From: Rhizorhabdus dicambivorans
Lineage (GTDB): Bacteria; Pseudomonadota; Alphaproteobacteria; Sphingomonadales; Sphingomonadaceae
Assembly (NCBI RefSeq): GCF_002355275.1
Contig: NZ_CP023449.1
Location: 3,388,001-3,452,000 of the forward strand
DNA: 64,000 nt
Direction of reading: 5' to 3'
The notes under the pieces are model-generated. The model had not been told where the DNA came from. It saw only the letters and a list, made by a program, of their open reading frames with translations, and searched no databases. A program made the translations under genes and the position numbers. Positions 17,719 through 25,025 of the stretch are shown in pieces (the stretch's first letter is position 1; each line of letters starts with the position of its first letter).

Positions 17719-18456
17719 ATGTGCGGTCCGGAAGAAGAAGCCTACCCGCAGGAAGGGCGTCTCCGCCAAATTTACCCGTCTCCCGTAGGATGGAGAGGCA
17801 CCGATCGCACCGACGACGAGCCCGAACTGCTTGCCCGTCTCGGCCCCGACGCGGTAATGATGATGGGCGACAATCCCGCGCTGCCGCGGATGCCCAAAAA
17901 GCCGAAGCTACTCGACTTTTTCCACCTTCGCTTTGGCGACATGGCCTTCCGCCATCTGCTCATCAGCGGGCAGCGCGCGATGGAAGGCGGCATGGATGAG
18001 AAGGTGATCCTTGCGTGCCTCCTGCATGACATTTCAAACGGCTGCCTTGTGCGCGTCGATCACGGCTACTGGGGTGCCCAAATGGTCGCGCCCTACGTCG
18101 ACGAAGAGGTCGCTTGGGCGATCAAATATCACCAACCTCTGCGGTATTTTGCGGATGAGAGCGTGGGCTATAAATATCCGGAAAGTTACCACCGCTTCTT
18201 CGGCGAGGACTATGTCCCGCCGGAATATATCCGGCGCGATGCCGAGCGCGCGAAGGCGCACAAATGGTACATGACGTCGCGTTTAGTGACGCTGTACGAC
18301 ATCTATTTCTTTGATCAAGGACCGGTGCCCGACCCCGAAATTTTCACCGATATTATCGGTCGCAATTTCCGCGAGCCAGAGGAAGGGCTCGGCTTCGACG
18401 ATAGCCCCGCATCACACATGTGGCGGACAATGATTTGGCCGAATAATTTTCTTTGA
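17719..18456 (+). CDS. HD-domain protein, putative mixed-valent di-iron oxygenase
   Basis: 245 residues. The HD superfamily metal set is clear: H79 (FRHLLIS), H103-D104 (LLHDISN), H115 (VDHGYWG), H138 (KYHQP) and D194 (TLYDIYFFD). This 4-His/2-Asp layout can hold two metals. It is shared by HD hydrolases and by the oxygenase branch (MIOX, PhnZ), which cleaves C-C or C-P bonds with O2. No phosphohydrolase partner domain is present. It starts 3 bases after the SBF gene, so it belongs to the catabolic operon. An oxygenase role is an inference from context; a phosphohydrolase is the alternative. Confidence 0.7.
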   Translation: MCGPEEEAYPQEGRLRQIYPSPVGWRGTDRTDDEPELLARLGPDAVMMMGDNPALPRMPKKPKLLDFFHLRFGDMAFRHLLISGQRAMEGGMDEKVILACLLHDISNGCLVRVDHGYWGAQMVAPYVDEEVAWAIKYHQPLRYFADESVGYKYPESYHRFFGEDYVPPEYIRRDAERAKAHKWYMTSRLVTLYDIYFFDQGPVPDPEIFTDIIGRNFREPEEGLGFDDSPASHMWRTMIWPNNFL

Positions 18457-18459
18457 AAT

Positions 18460-18489
18460 GAAGGTGAGGGCCGACCGGCCCTCACCTTC
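18460..18489. terminator. Bidirectional hairpin between convergent genes
   Basis: Perfect 13-bp arms GAAGGTGAGGGCC (18460-18472) and GGCCCTCACCTTC (18477-18489) with a GACC loop, placed exactly between the convergent HD-protein and P450 genes. No long U tract follows, common for terminators in GC-rich alphaproteobacteria. Confidence 0.75.
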
Positions 18490-18501
18490 GCCGGACTATG
18501 C

Positions 18502-19725
18502 TTAGTGGGTTCGACGGACCGGCAACGTTTTGAGACCGAGCATAGCCGGGAGTTGGAGATCAACGTCACGCGTCGTCTGCTCCAGTTCGATGCCGGGCAA
18601 GGCGCTAAGCAGCGCGGGGATTGCGACGTGGCCCACCATTCTCGCCAGCATATTCCCGACGCAAACATGCACGCCGCCGCCGAATCCGATATGCGGATTA
18701 GGGTTACGCGTGATGTCAAACTGCTCCGGGTTCTCAAAACGATCTGGATCACGGTTGGCGGCCGCGAGCACCGGGACGACATAATCGCCGGCTGCGATCG
18801 ACTGGTCCCCAAGCGTCGTATCGCGCAGAGCGCGTCGGCTGTTGGTGACGACGACAGCGCCCGCGTAGCGGACTATTTCCTCGAACGCCGTTCGAACCAA
18901 GGCCGGCTCGCTGTGCAGCATCCGCACTTGGTCGGGATGTTCCAGCAATAGCTGCAAGCCGACCGAGATCGCCGTTTTGGTCGTGTCGGTGCCACCCGCC
19001 AATAGAATCGCGAGCGTAACCGCCATCTCTCTAAGCGAGATCGGATCTTCCGAATTCTCCTGGGTTGCGACCAGCTCACTGATCAGATCGACCTGAGGAT
19101 TTTCGCGCCTGCTCGCGATCAAAGACTCAATGTAGGATACGAGAGCCGCTAACGCGTCATCGGCTTCTCGTAGTACCTCTGCTGTCGGCGGGGTGGGCGA
19201 TAGCAGTCGGAATTGAGGCGCCAGCCACTCAAAGAACTTGCCCTGATCTTCGTTCGGGACACCAAGAAGTGAACAAATCACATCAGCGGGAATGCGTGCG
19301 GCATAGTCCGCTACCAGGTCGAAACGCTCACGCTTTTCCAGGTCGGAAATCCGTGCCGCCACAAGCGCTTCGACATGCGCCTTGCTTCGGTCGAGCACGC
19401 GGACAGAGAAGCTTCGCTGCACCTGGGAGCGGATGCGGGTATGTTGAGGCGGATCCATATTTGATAGAGCATCAGCTAGGAATTGCAGGGATGCACTCCC
19501 TTCGAATGCCGGCGATTTGCGGAGGAGGTCGGGGGCGCCGAAATCTGCGGAGCGCATCGCCTCCTGGCAATCTCTGTAGTTCAGCAAATAGAGCATGCCG
19601 CTATCTGCGTCGTGCCAGGTAGGCGTGATTGAGCGCATGTGGCTGAAAAGCCGGTGCGGGTCCTGCTTTCCTTCGGGCGTCGTAGACATCCGCAGGATCG
19701 CTTGAGGATCGTCGGGATATTCCAT
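18502..19725 (-). CDS. Cytochrome P450 (bacterial class I, CYP)
   Basis: 407 residues from ATG 19725, which has GGAGAG five bases upstream; a weaker ATG at 19743 adds six residues. P450 landmarks: I-helix LLAGGTDTTKTAI (acid-alcohol pair DT), K-helix EEIVR (ExxR) and the heme loop FGGGVHVCVGNMLAR with the Cys thiolate ligand. It is soluble and needs a ferredoxin and a reductase, neither of which is encoded nearby. It would hydroxylate or O-dealkylate a small hydrophobic substrate. Downstream of the AraC gene on the same strand, which may control it. Confidence 0.93.
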   Translation of the reverse strand: MEYPDDPQAILRMSTTPEGKQDPHRLFSHMRSITPTWHDADSGMLYLLNYRDCQEAMRSADFGAPDLLRKSPAFEGSASLQFLADALSNMDPPQHTRIRSQVQRSFSVRVLDRSKAHVEALVAARISDLEKRERFDLVADYAARIPADVICSLLGVPNEDQGKFFEWLAPQFRLLSPTPPTAEVLREADDALAALVSYIESLIASRRENPQVDLISELVATQENSEDPISLREMAVTLAILLAGGTDTTKTAISVGLQLLLEHPDQVRMLHSEPALVRTAFEEIVRYAGAVVVTNSRRALRDTTLGDQSIAAGDYVVPVLAAANRDPDRFENPEQFDITRNPNPHIGFGGGVHVCVGNMLARMVGHVAIPALLSALPGIELEQTTRDVDLQLPAMLGLKTLPVRRTH

Positions 19726-19838
19726 CAGTCTCTCCGATTGCATTCCCGCGCATCATGCGAGCGAGCGCGTCGGAAAACTTGTCCCTCGCTGCCAAGATTA
19801 GGCCGTTGAGCGCGGTTCGTCGGGGCGTGCAGCATTCA

Positions 19839-20804
19839 CTAGTGCGTCAGCGCGGCGCGCCGGTATTCGCGCGGTGGTACGCCGAACTCCTTGCGGAATA
19901 GGCGGCTGAAATGCGCGGAGTCATTGAAGCCCCAGGCATACGCAATTTCGGTAATCGAGCGTTCGCGGTAGCTCGGGTTGCGAAACTCGTTCGCGCATCG
20001 CTCGAGGCGGCACTGGCGGATCCAGTGCGAAACCGATTCACCTTTCGTGCTGAAAATGCGGTGCAAGCGCCGCTCCGATACACCGATTGCCGACGCGATC
20101 GTTCGCGGATTGAGCATCTCGTCGCCAAGATGCGCCATGATGAAGGTTTTGACCTTCTGCGCCGATTCGGATTCGGCTTCCACGGGCGCCTCCTTGGTAG
20201 CGGCCGAGTCCTGCCATCCATTTGCCAGCAGAGCCAAAAAGGCAGTGACCAGGATGTTGCCTTGTTCCTGACTAAAGCAATCGGCGGGCCCAAACGCCGA
20301 GCCCACCAGTGAGTGAAGAAGGTAGCTCGTCGACGCCGGAAGCTTTCCGCCAAACCTGCCCTGCCAGCCGCCGGCCGCATCGGACAAGCTGTCCTTCGGA
20401 ACATGAACGCAAATCTGGGAATTCCGCTCAAAAAGGTTGATCTCGAACGGCGCACCGGCGTCGATCAATGTGACGTCGCCAGGAAGCAGGCTGGTACGAC
20501 GATCGAATTGCGTCAGCTGGGCGGTGCCCGACAGTTGAAGAAGAACGAAGCCGTCATCCGATTGCGACCGCATCGCCTGCGTATCGGTCCTATATACTCG
20601 CCGCAGCGACTGACTGAGCCGCGCGCAGGCAAGAGAGCCGATTCGCCTGAGCTGCAGATTAGCTTCGCTGTCCGGGCGATCGAATTCGAGCTGGAACTCG
20701 CCGCAATGCGAAAAAACCGCCTCTCGCCATTCGTTCACTCGCCTCGACGGCGCAAAGTCGCGGGTGCTGAAATACATTGTCATATCCTCGCCAACCCGCC
20801 CCAT
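19839..20804 (-). CDS. AraC family transcriptional regulator
   Basis: About 321 residues. The N-terminal AraC-binding-like domain (FSTRDFAPSRRVNEWREAVFSH, GSLACARLSQSLRRV, DGFVLLQLSGTAQLTQFDRR) resembles regulators of aromatic and oxygenase genes such as NahR-independent XylS/FeaR types. The C-terminal double HTH is clear: NPRTIASAIGVSERRLHRIFSTKGESV and RSITEIAYAWGFNDSAHFSRLFRKEFGVPPREYR. The start could also be 20783 (MTMYFST), which has GAGG just upstream. It precedes the P450 gene on the same strand and is divergent from the TetR gene. Likely a ligand-responsive activator. Confidence 0.9.
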   Translation of the reverse strand: MGRVGEDMTMYFSTRDFAPSRRVNEWREAVFSHCGEFQLEFDRPDSEANLQLRRIGSLACARLSQSLRRVYRTDTQAMRSQSDDGFVLLQLSGTAQLTQFDRRTSLLPGDVTLIDAGAPFEINLFERNSQICVHVPKDSLSDAAGGWQGRFGGKLPASTSYLLHSLVGSAFGPADCFSQEQGNILVTAFLALLANGWQDSAATKEAPVEAESESAQKVKTFIMAHLGDEMLNPRTIASAIGVSERRLHRIFSTKGESVSHWIRQCRLERCANEFRNPSYRERSITEIAYAWGFNDSAHFSRLFRKEFGVPPREYRRAALTH

Positions 20805-20824
20805 CTCCGTGAGGCTCCATCTTC

Positions 20825-20839
20825 CTTAGCAGTGCTAAG
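20825..20839. promoter_or_regulatory. Perfect inverted repeat, candidate TetR operator
   Basis: CTTAGCAGTGCTAAG has perfect 7-bp arms around one central base and lies in the 61-bp gap between the divergent AraC (ends 20804) and TetR (starts 20866) genes. Symmetry and position fit a TetR-family operator controlling both promoters. Confidence 0.6.
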
Positions 20840-20865
20840 CTATGTAGAAATGCGAATCAAGTCAG

Positions 20866-21432
20866 ATGGGAGTGAGCATCATCGACAAGGGGGAGATCGT
20901 CCGGGCCGCGCTGGATATTTTGCGCGTTCAAGGGCTCGATGCGGTGAGCACTCGCAAGCTCGCCGAGGTGCTAAAGGTCCGGGGTCCGGCCCTTTATCAT
21001 CACTACAAAAATAAGCAGGAGCTGCTGGGGGACATGGCGAATGCCATCGTTTCAGTTCCAGTCGCGAGTATCGATCCATCCTTGCCATGGGACGCTTGGA
21101 GCGCTGCCTTCGCCGTAGCAGTCCGCAAGGCGATCCTGCCTTACCCAGATGGGGCTCGGTTGCTGATTGCTGCTTGGCCCAGCAATGAAATGCGTGAGCA
21201 GACGATTCCGCGAATCGAGGCTCCGCTGATCGCTGCCGGCTTCAATCCTGAACGCTCTCACGAGGTCACCTTTCTGATCGCGAGTGCGGTGATCGGATGG
21301 ATGCTCAATGAGCAAAATCCGCGCATCCGGGAGTTCATGGAGCAACGGTTTGACCTCGAACACGCATTCGTTCGCGCTGTCGAAACCATTCTGGACGGCA
21401 TCCGGAGCCAAATGCTCGAAGGTCGTTCCTAG
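20866..21432 (+). CDS. TetR family regulator (TetR_C_1-like)
   Basis: 188 residues. N-terminal HTH: IIDKGEIVRAALDILRVQGLDAVSTRKLAEVLKVRGPALYHHYKNKQELL. The pattern GPALYHHYKNK followed by LGDMANAI is that of the TetR/TetR_C_1 subgroup. The C-terminal domain holds the ligand pocket. The ATG lacks a strong Shine-Dalgarno; GTG 20872 is an alternative. First gene of a plus-strand run with the SMP-30 and GMC genes, so probably their repressor. Confidence 0.9.
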   Translation: MGVSIIDKGEIVRAALDILRVQGLDAVSTRKLAEVLKVRGPALYHHYKNKQELLGDMANAIVSVPVASIDPSLPWDAWSAAFAVAVRKAILPYPDGARLLIAAWPSNEMREQTIPRIEAPLIAAGFNPERSHEVTFLIASAVIGWMLNEQNPRIREFMEQRFDLEHAFVRAVETILDGIRSQMLEGRS

Positions 21433-21505
21433 CCAAGTTTTTGGCAGGCAAGCGCAAGCCGTCGCCGCAGTCGTGAGGCAGTGTCACCGCAGAGAGGATA
21501 GCTTC

Positions 21506-22363
21506 ATGAATGTAGCGTTTTTCGGCGAACACCGCCTGGTGGTGGGGGAAAGTCCGATCTGGGATGTCGATACCCAATCGCTTTTGGCGGTCGATATTGT
21601 CGGCAAGAAGGTGATTGAGTTCGACCCATCGGGCATTGCGTTTCTCAAACTCGACACTCCTGACATTGTCGTTGCAGCCACACGTGATCGGACTTCCCGG
21701 CTCATGTTGGTGATGGGCGATGGGCTGTTTGTTCAAGACGAGGCAGCAGGCACGTTTGAGAAGATTGCCACCCTTCCGCAGCATGAAGGCGCCCGGCTCA
21801 ATGATGCGAAGATTGACAGGCAGGGACGATTTGTCGCGGTCGGGGCGGATGCGGCCATGCAAAAGCCGTTGGGCGTATTGTTTCGCGTCGAGCATGACGG
21901 CTCTGTCGACATGATCGCTGACGGCTTCACGTTGGGGAACGGCCCATGCTGGTCGCCCGACGGGTCCAAACTCTACATCGCCGACAGCGTTGCGAAGCAG
22001 ATTTATGCGTACGACTACCCAACCAGTGGTCCACTCGGCGAGCGAAGCCTCTTCGCCGATACGACAGATTTGGGTGGCATTCCCGACGGCGCGACTGTTT
22101 CTGCCGATGGTAGCCTCTGGGTCGCTCTGTGCGGCGCAGGGAAGGTCGTTCGCTACGATCCGGACGGAAATATACAGCAAACTATCGAGATGCCGACGGC
22201 ATGGGTGTCGAGCGTCATCTTCGGCGGCCCGGCTTTAGATCGCATCTATGTGACTTCCCTGGACCCTGTCGTCGTTGGGGTTCCAGGCGATGAGCATTGC
22301 GGGCGGCTCTTCGTCATCGAAGGCGAAGGCGCAACCGGCATCGCCGAGCCACGAGCATTCTAA
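21506..22363 (+). CDS. SMP-30/gluconolactonase family protein
   Basis: 285 residues from ATG 21506, with GAGAGG upstream; the frame is open further upstream but without family similarity. The six-bladed propeller motifs are present: VGESPIWD (metal-binding Glu), GARLNDAKIDRQGRF (metal-binding Asn) and LGNGPCWSPDGSKLYIADS (Asn and Asp). Enzymes of this family hydrolyse lactones with a divalent metal. Followed 36 bases later by a GMC oxidoreductase. A lactone formed by alcohol oxidation would be a sensible substrate. Confidence 0.88.
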   Translation: MNVAFFGEHRLVVGESPIWDVDTQSLLAVDIVGKKVIEFDPSGIAFLKLDTPDIVVAATRDRTSRLMLVMGDGLFVQDEAAGTFEKIATLPQHEGARLNDAKIDRQGRFVAVGADAAMQKPLGVLFRVEHDGSVDMIADGFTLGNGPCWSPDGSKLYIADSVAKQIYAYDYPTSGPLGERSLFADTTDLGGIPDGATVSADGSLWVALCGAGKVVRYDPDGNIQQTIEMPTAWVSSVIFGGPALDRIYVTSLDPVVVGVPGDEHCGRLFVIEGEGATGIAEPRAF

Positions 22364-22399
22364 GGCCGCCGGCCACGAAATGAGAGTTGGGAAGCTGCG

Positions 22400-24028
22400 A
22401 TGTCGAGTTGGGATTTTATTGTCGTTGGCTCTGGATCGTCAGGGTCGGTTGTCGCCAATCGATTGAGCGCCACCGGCGCGGGTCGCGTTCTCCTTCTTGA
22501 GGCAGGCGCGAGTCATCGCCGCGATCTGCGCTTCAAAATTCCGCTCGCCGGCTTCAGTATGCGGATGCACCCGAAGTCCTCATGGCGCCTCGAAGGCGAG
22601 CCCGAACCGGCATTGTATGGTCGCCGGCTGGAGATCCCGCGCGGTAAAGGCCTCGGCGGTAGCTCGCTAATTAACGGTGCCGTCTACAATCGCGGTAACC
22701 CGAACGATTTCGAGCAATGGGCCTCGCAAGGTTTGCCAGGGTGGGATTACGCTTCGGTCGTCCCCTATTTTCGGCGCGTCGAAAATCATTGGAAGGGAAC
22801 ATCGTCGTATCACGGCGTTGCCGGGGAGGTCGCCGTGAGGCGCCCCCAGATCGAAAACCGCTTCACGCGCCGGGCTTTTGAAGCGGCCCGCAATATGGGC
22901 TACTCGGTCACGGATGATGTCGCTGGCCCCGATCCCGAGGGTTTTCACGTCCCCGATTTTAATGTTGATGACCGCGGGCGCCGCGCGACGACGGCGGCCG
23001 CTTTTATCGAGCCAATCCGCAGCCGCTCATCCCTGGACATCGAAACGGAGGCGCAGGTTCTGCGCGTAATCGTCGAAGGCGGGCGAGCGATAGGCGTCGA
23101 GTATATGCAAAGAGGCGAGCGCAAAATCGCTCACGCCGATCGCGACGTCGTGCTTTCGAGCGGCACGTTCGGCTCGCCCCAGCTCCTCCTTCTTTCCGGA
23201 ATTGGACCGGCTGATCACCTTCGCGATGTAGGAGTGAAGATCGTGCACGACCTGCCTGGCGTCGGGCAAAACCTGCACGATCAGCCTGCCGCGATCTTTG
23301 AGGTGAAAACCAAAGAGCCGGCTTTCCATCGCACGTTTCGTGCTGACCGATTCGCGATGCAGATCGCGCGCTGGTTTCTGGGCATGCGCAATGAACTGAG
23401 CGCGATGCCGGCAATTGCAGCCGCCAATATGCGGACGACCCAAGGCGCGACGGGACCTGATATGCGTTTCATGATCAGCGCCCTAAGCATCAGCAACACG
23501 GTCTGGTTTCCCGGCATCAAGAAGGGCGCGGGCGACTTTATGATGGCGATGTATGCGCTTCCTCATCCGCGCAGCCGCGGCACGGTGACGCTGCGCTCAT
23601 CCAACCCCATCGAGCCGCCGAAGATTCTCTATAATCTTCTCACCGATCCTTGGGATCTCGACGAGATGCGGCGCGGGCATAAGCTGATGCGCGAGTACCT
23701 CGCCCAGCCTGCCCTGTCCTCTGTTGTCGGTGAGATTACGCTGCCGCCAGTCTATCTCGGCAGTGACGACGCGATCGACGAATTTAATCGCCGAGCCAGT
23801 TTCACGACCCAGCATCCGGGTGGCACCTGCAGAATGGGCGTTGATGACGATGCGGTTGTGACCGGCGACTGCCGTGTACGAGGCCTCGAGGGGTTGCGGG
23901 TGGTGGACCTCTCCGTGCTGCCTGTACAAATCTCGGGCAACCCCAACGGCACGGCTATCATGCTCGGTGACAAAGTCAGTGACGCGATCCTAGGGCGACC
24001 GGCGCTGGCGCCGATCAGTGGTTACTGA
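22400..24028 (+). CDS. GMC family FAD-dependent oxidoreductase
   Basis: 542 residues. N-terminal FAD site DFIVVGSGSSGSVVANRL, then VLLLEAG and the GMC signature region GKGLGGSSLINGAVYNRGN. The second GMC motif is near SGTFGSPQLLLLSGIGP. The C-terminal active-site region contains TQHPGGTCRMG and SGNPNGTAIMLGDKV, giving the His-Asn pair (TTQHPGG, GNPNGT). These oxidise alcohols such as choline, aryl alcohols or polyethylene glycols. It lies in an operon with SMP-30 and is followed by a destroyed Rieske oxygenase gene. An aryl or cyclic alcohol is plausible. Confidence 0.92.
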   Translation: MSSWDFIVVGSGSSGSVVANRLSATGAGRVLLLEAGASHRRDLRFKIPLAGFSMRMHPKSSWRLEGEPEPALYGRRLEIPRGKGLGGSSLINGAVYNRGNPNDFEQWASQGLPGWDYASVVPYFRRVENHWKGTSSYHGVAGEVAVRRPQIENRFTRRAFEAARNMGYSVTDDVAGPDPEGFHVPDFNVDDRGRRATTAAAFIEPIRSRSSLDIETEAQVLRVIVEGGRAIGVEYMQRGERKIAHADRDVVLSSGTFGSPQLLLLSGIGPADHLRDVGVKIVHDLPGVGQNLHDQPAAIFEVKTKEPAFHRTFRADRFAMQIARWFLGMRNELSAMPAIAAANMRTTQGATGPDMRFMISALSISNTVWFPGIKKGAGDFMMAMYALPHPRSRGTVTLRSSNPIEPPKILYNLLTDPWDLDEMRRGHKLMREYLAQPALSSVVGEITLPPVYLGSDDAIDEFNRRASFTTQHPGGTCRMGVDDDAVVTGDCRVRGLEGLRVVDLSVLPVQISGNPNGTAIMLGDKVSDAILGRPALAPISGY

Positions 24029-24049
24029 GCCTTCGCGAGAATTTGCCGC

Positions 24050-24305
24050 ATGAGCTATGTCCGCAACGCCTGGTACGTCGCTGCCTAGTCGCACGAAATC
24101 GAACCGAACAACTCGTTCACGATCACGATCCTAAACGATCGCATAGTCATCTGGCGCAGCGAGCCCGGTCAGCTCCATGGGCTGCAGGATCGCTGCGATC
24201 ATCGGCTGGCGCCCCTGTCGCTTGGTCGATGCGAAGGCGAGCGTCTGCGCTGCATGTACCATGGCCTGCTCTTTGAACCGGACGGCCGGGTTGTTGAGAT
24301 TCCGG
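24050..24305 (+). pseudogene. Rieske oxygenase (VanA-like), N terminus with stop codon, cut by IS21 fragment
   Basis: The frame from ATG 24050 reads MSYVRNAWYVAA, then TAG where related proteins have Trp, then SHEIEPNNSF...IVIWRSEPGQLHGLQ. A complete Rieske [2Fe-2S] motif follows: CDHRLAPLSLGRC and CMYHGLLFEPDGR. The N terminus is typical of vanillate O-demethylase-type oxygenase subunits. At 24305/24306 it ends abruptly in the istB fragment; the catalytic domain is gone. It sat 22 bp after the GMC gene, so the ancestral operon probably included an aryl O-demethylating or hydroxylating oxygenase. Dead on two counts. Confidence 0.85.
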
Positions 24306-24821
24306 TGTGAACCGGCTCGAGGCGGAGGCCCGGATCGGCAAGGCAGGGACCTTGGCTGCCCAGTTCTCCCGGCTTGACCTCGTCGTCCTCGATGAGCTCG
24401 GCCATCTGCCGTTCGCCCGCTCCGGTGGCCAGCTGCTGTTCCACCTCGTCAGCAAGCTTTACGAGCGTACCTCGGTCATCATCACCACAAACTTGGCGTT
24501 CGGCGAGTGGCCGTCCGTGTTCGGCTATCCCAAGATGACGACGGCCATGCTCGACCGGCTCACTCACCACTGCGACATCGTCGAGACCCGCAATGACAGC
24601 TGGCGGCTACGAAACCGCAGCTAAACCCTCCCCCGCCCCTCCCCGCTGTTGAGCCGGTGGGTCCACAGAAATCTCCCACGGCCGTCACCGCCAGCGCTCG
24701 TGGCGGCGCGCGGCGACGGCCGCAGGTCTCTCCTATGAACTACCGGGACAACAGCCTAACATCAGAAAAGGGGGTACCTCTTGGACGCCGATCTGGGGTC
24801 CCAGTTTGACGCCTATTTACG
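24306..24821 (+). repeat. Direct repeat, copy 2 of the truncated istB/right-end cassette
   Basis: Carries the same istB C-terminal frame as copy 1 (from [14 protein letters not shown] to stop at 24624) and the same right end. The left edge is identical in both copies although the flanks differ (istA versus the VanA-like gene). The istB frame lacks Walker A and cannot support transposition. From 24822 to 25025 there is no gene; TCCAGGC/GCCTGGA (24938-24944, 24960-24966) may be a weak terminator of the TBDR that reads toward it. Confidence 0.8.
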
Positions 24822-25025
24822 CACCACGCTGGAAGGATTTCAGTGTCTGGAGCACGCTAAAACCGCTTGGCGAAACGCTTCGATTAGTGAGTGATGCGCC
24901 GACTTGGGCATCTGCGCTCTCCTCTAAGACGTTATCATCCAGGCATCCCGCGAAAGGAAGCCTGGACGATATCCAGCATGGCCTAGCTTAACGAGACCGA
25001 ACGATAATACAGGCGTCGCTATGAC

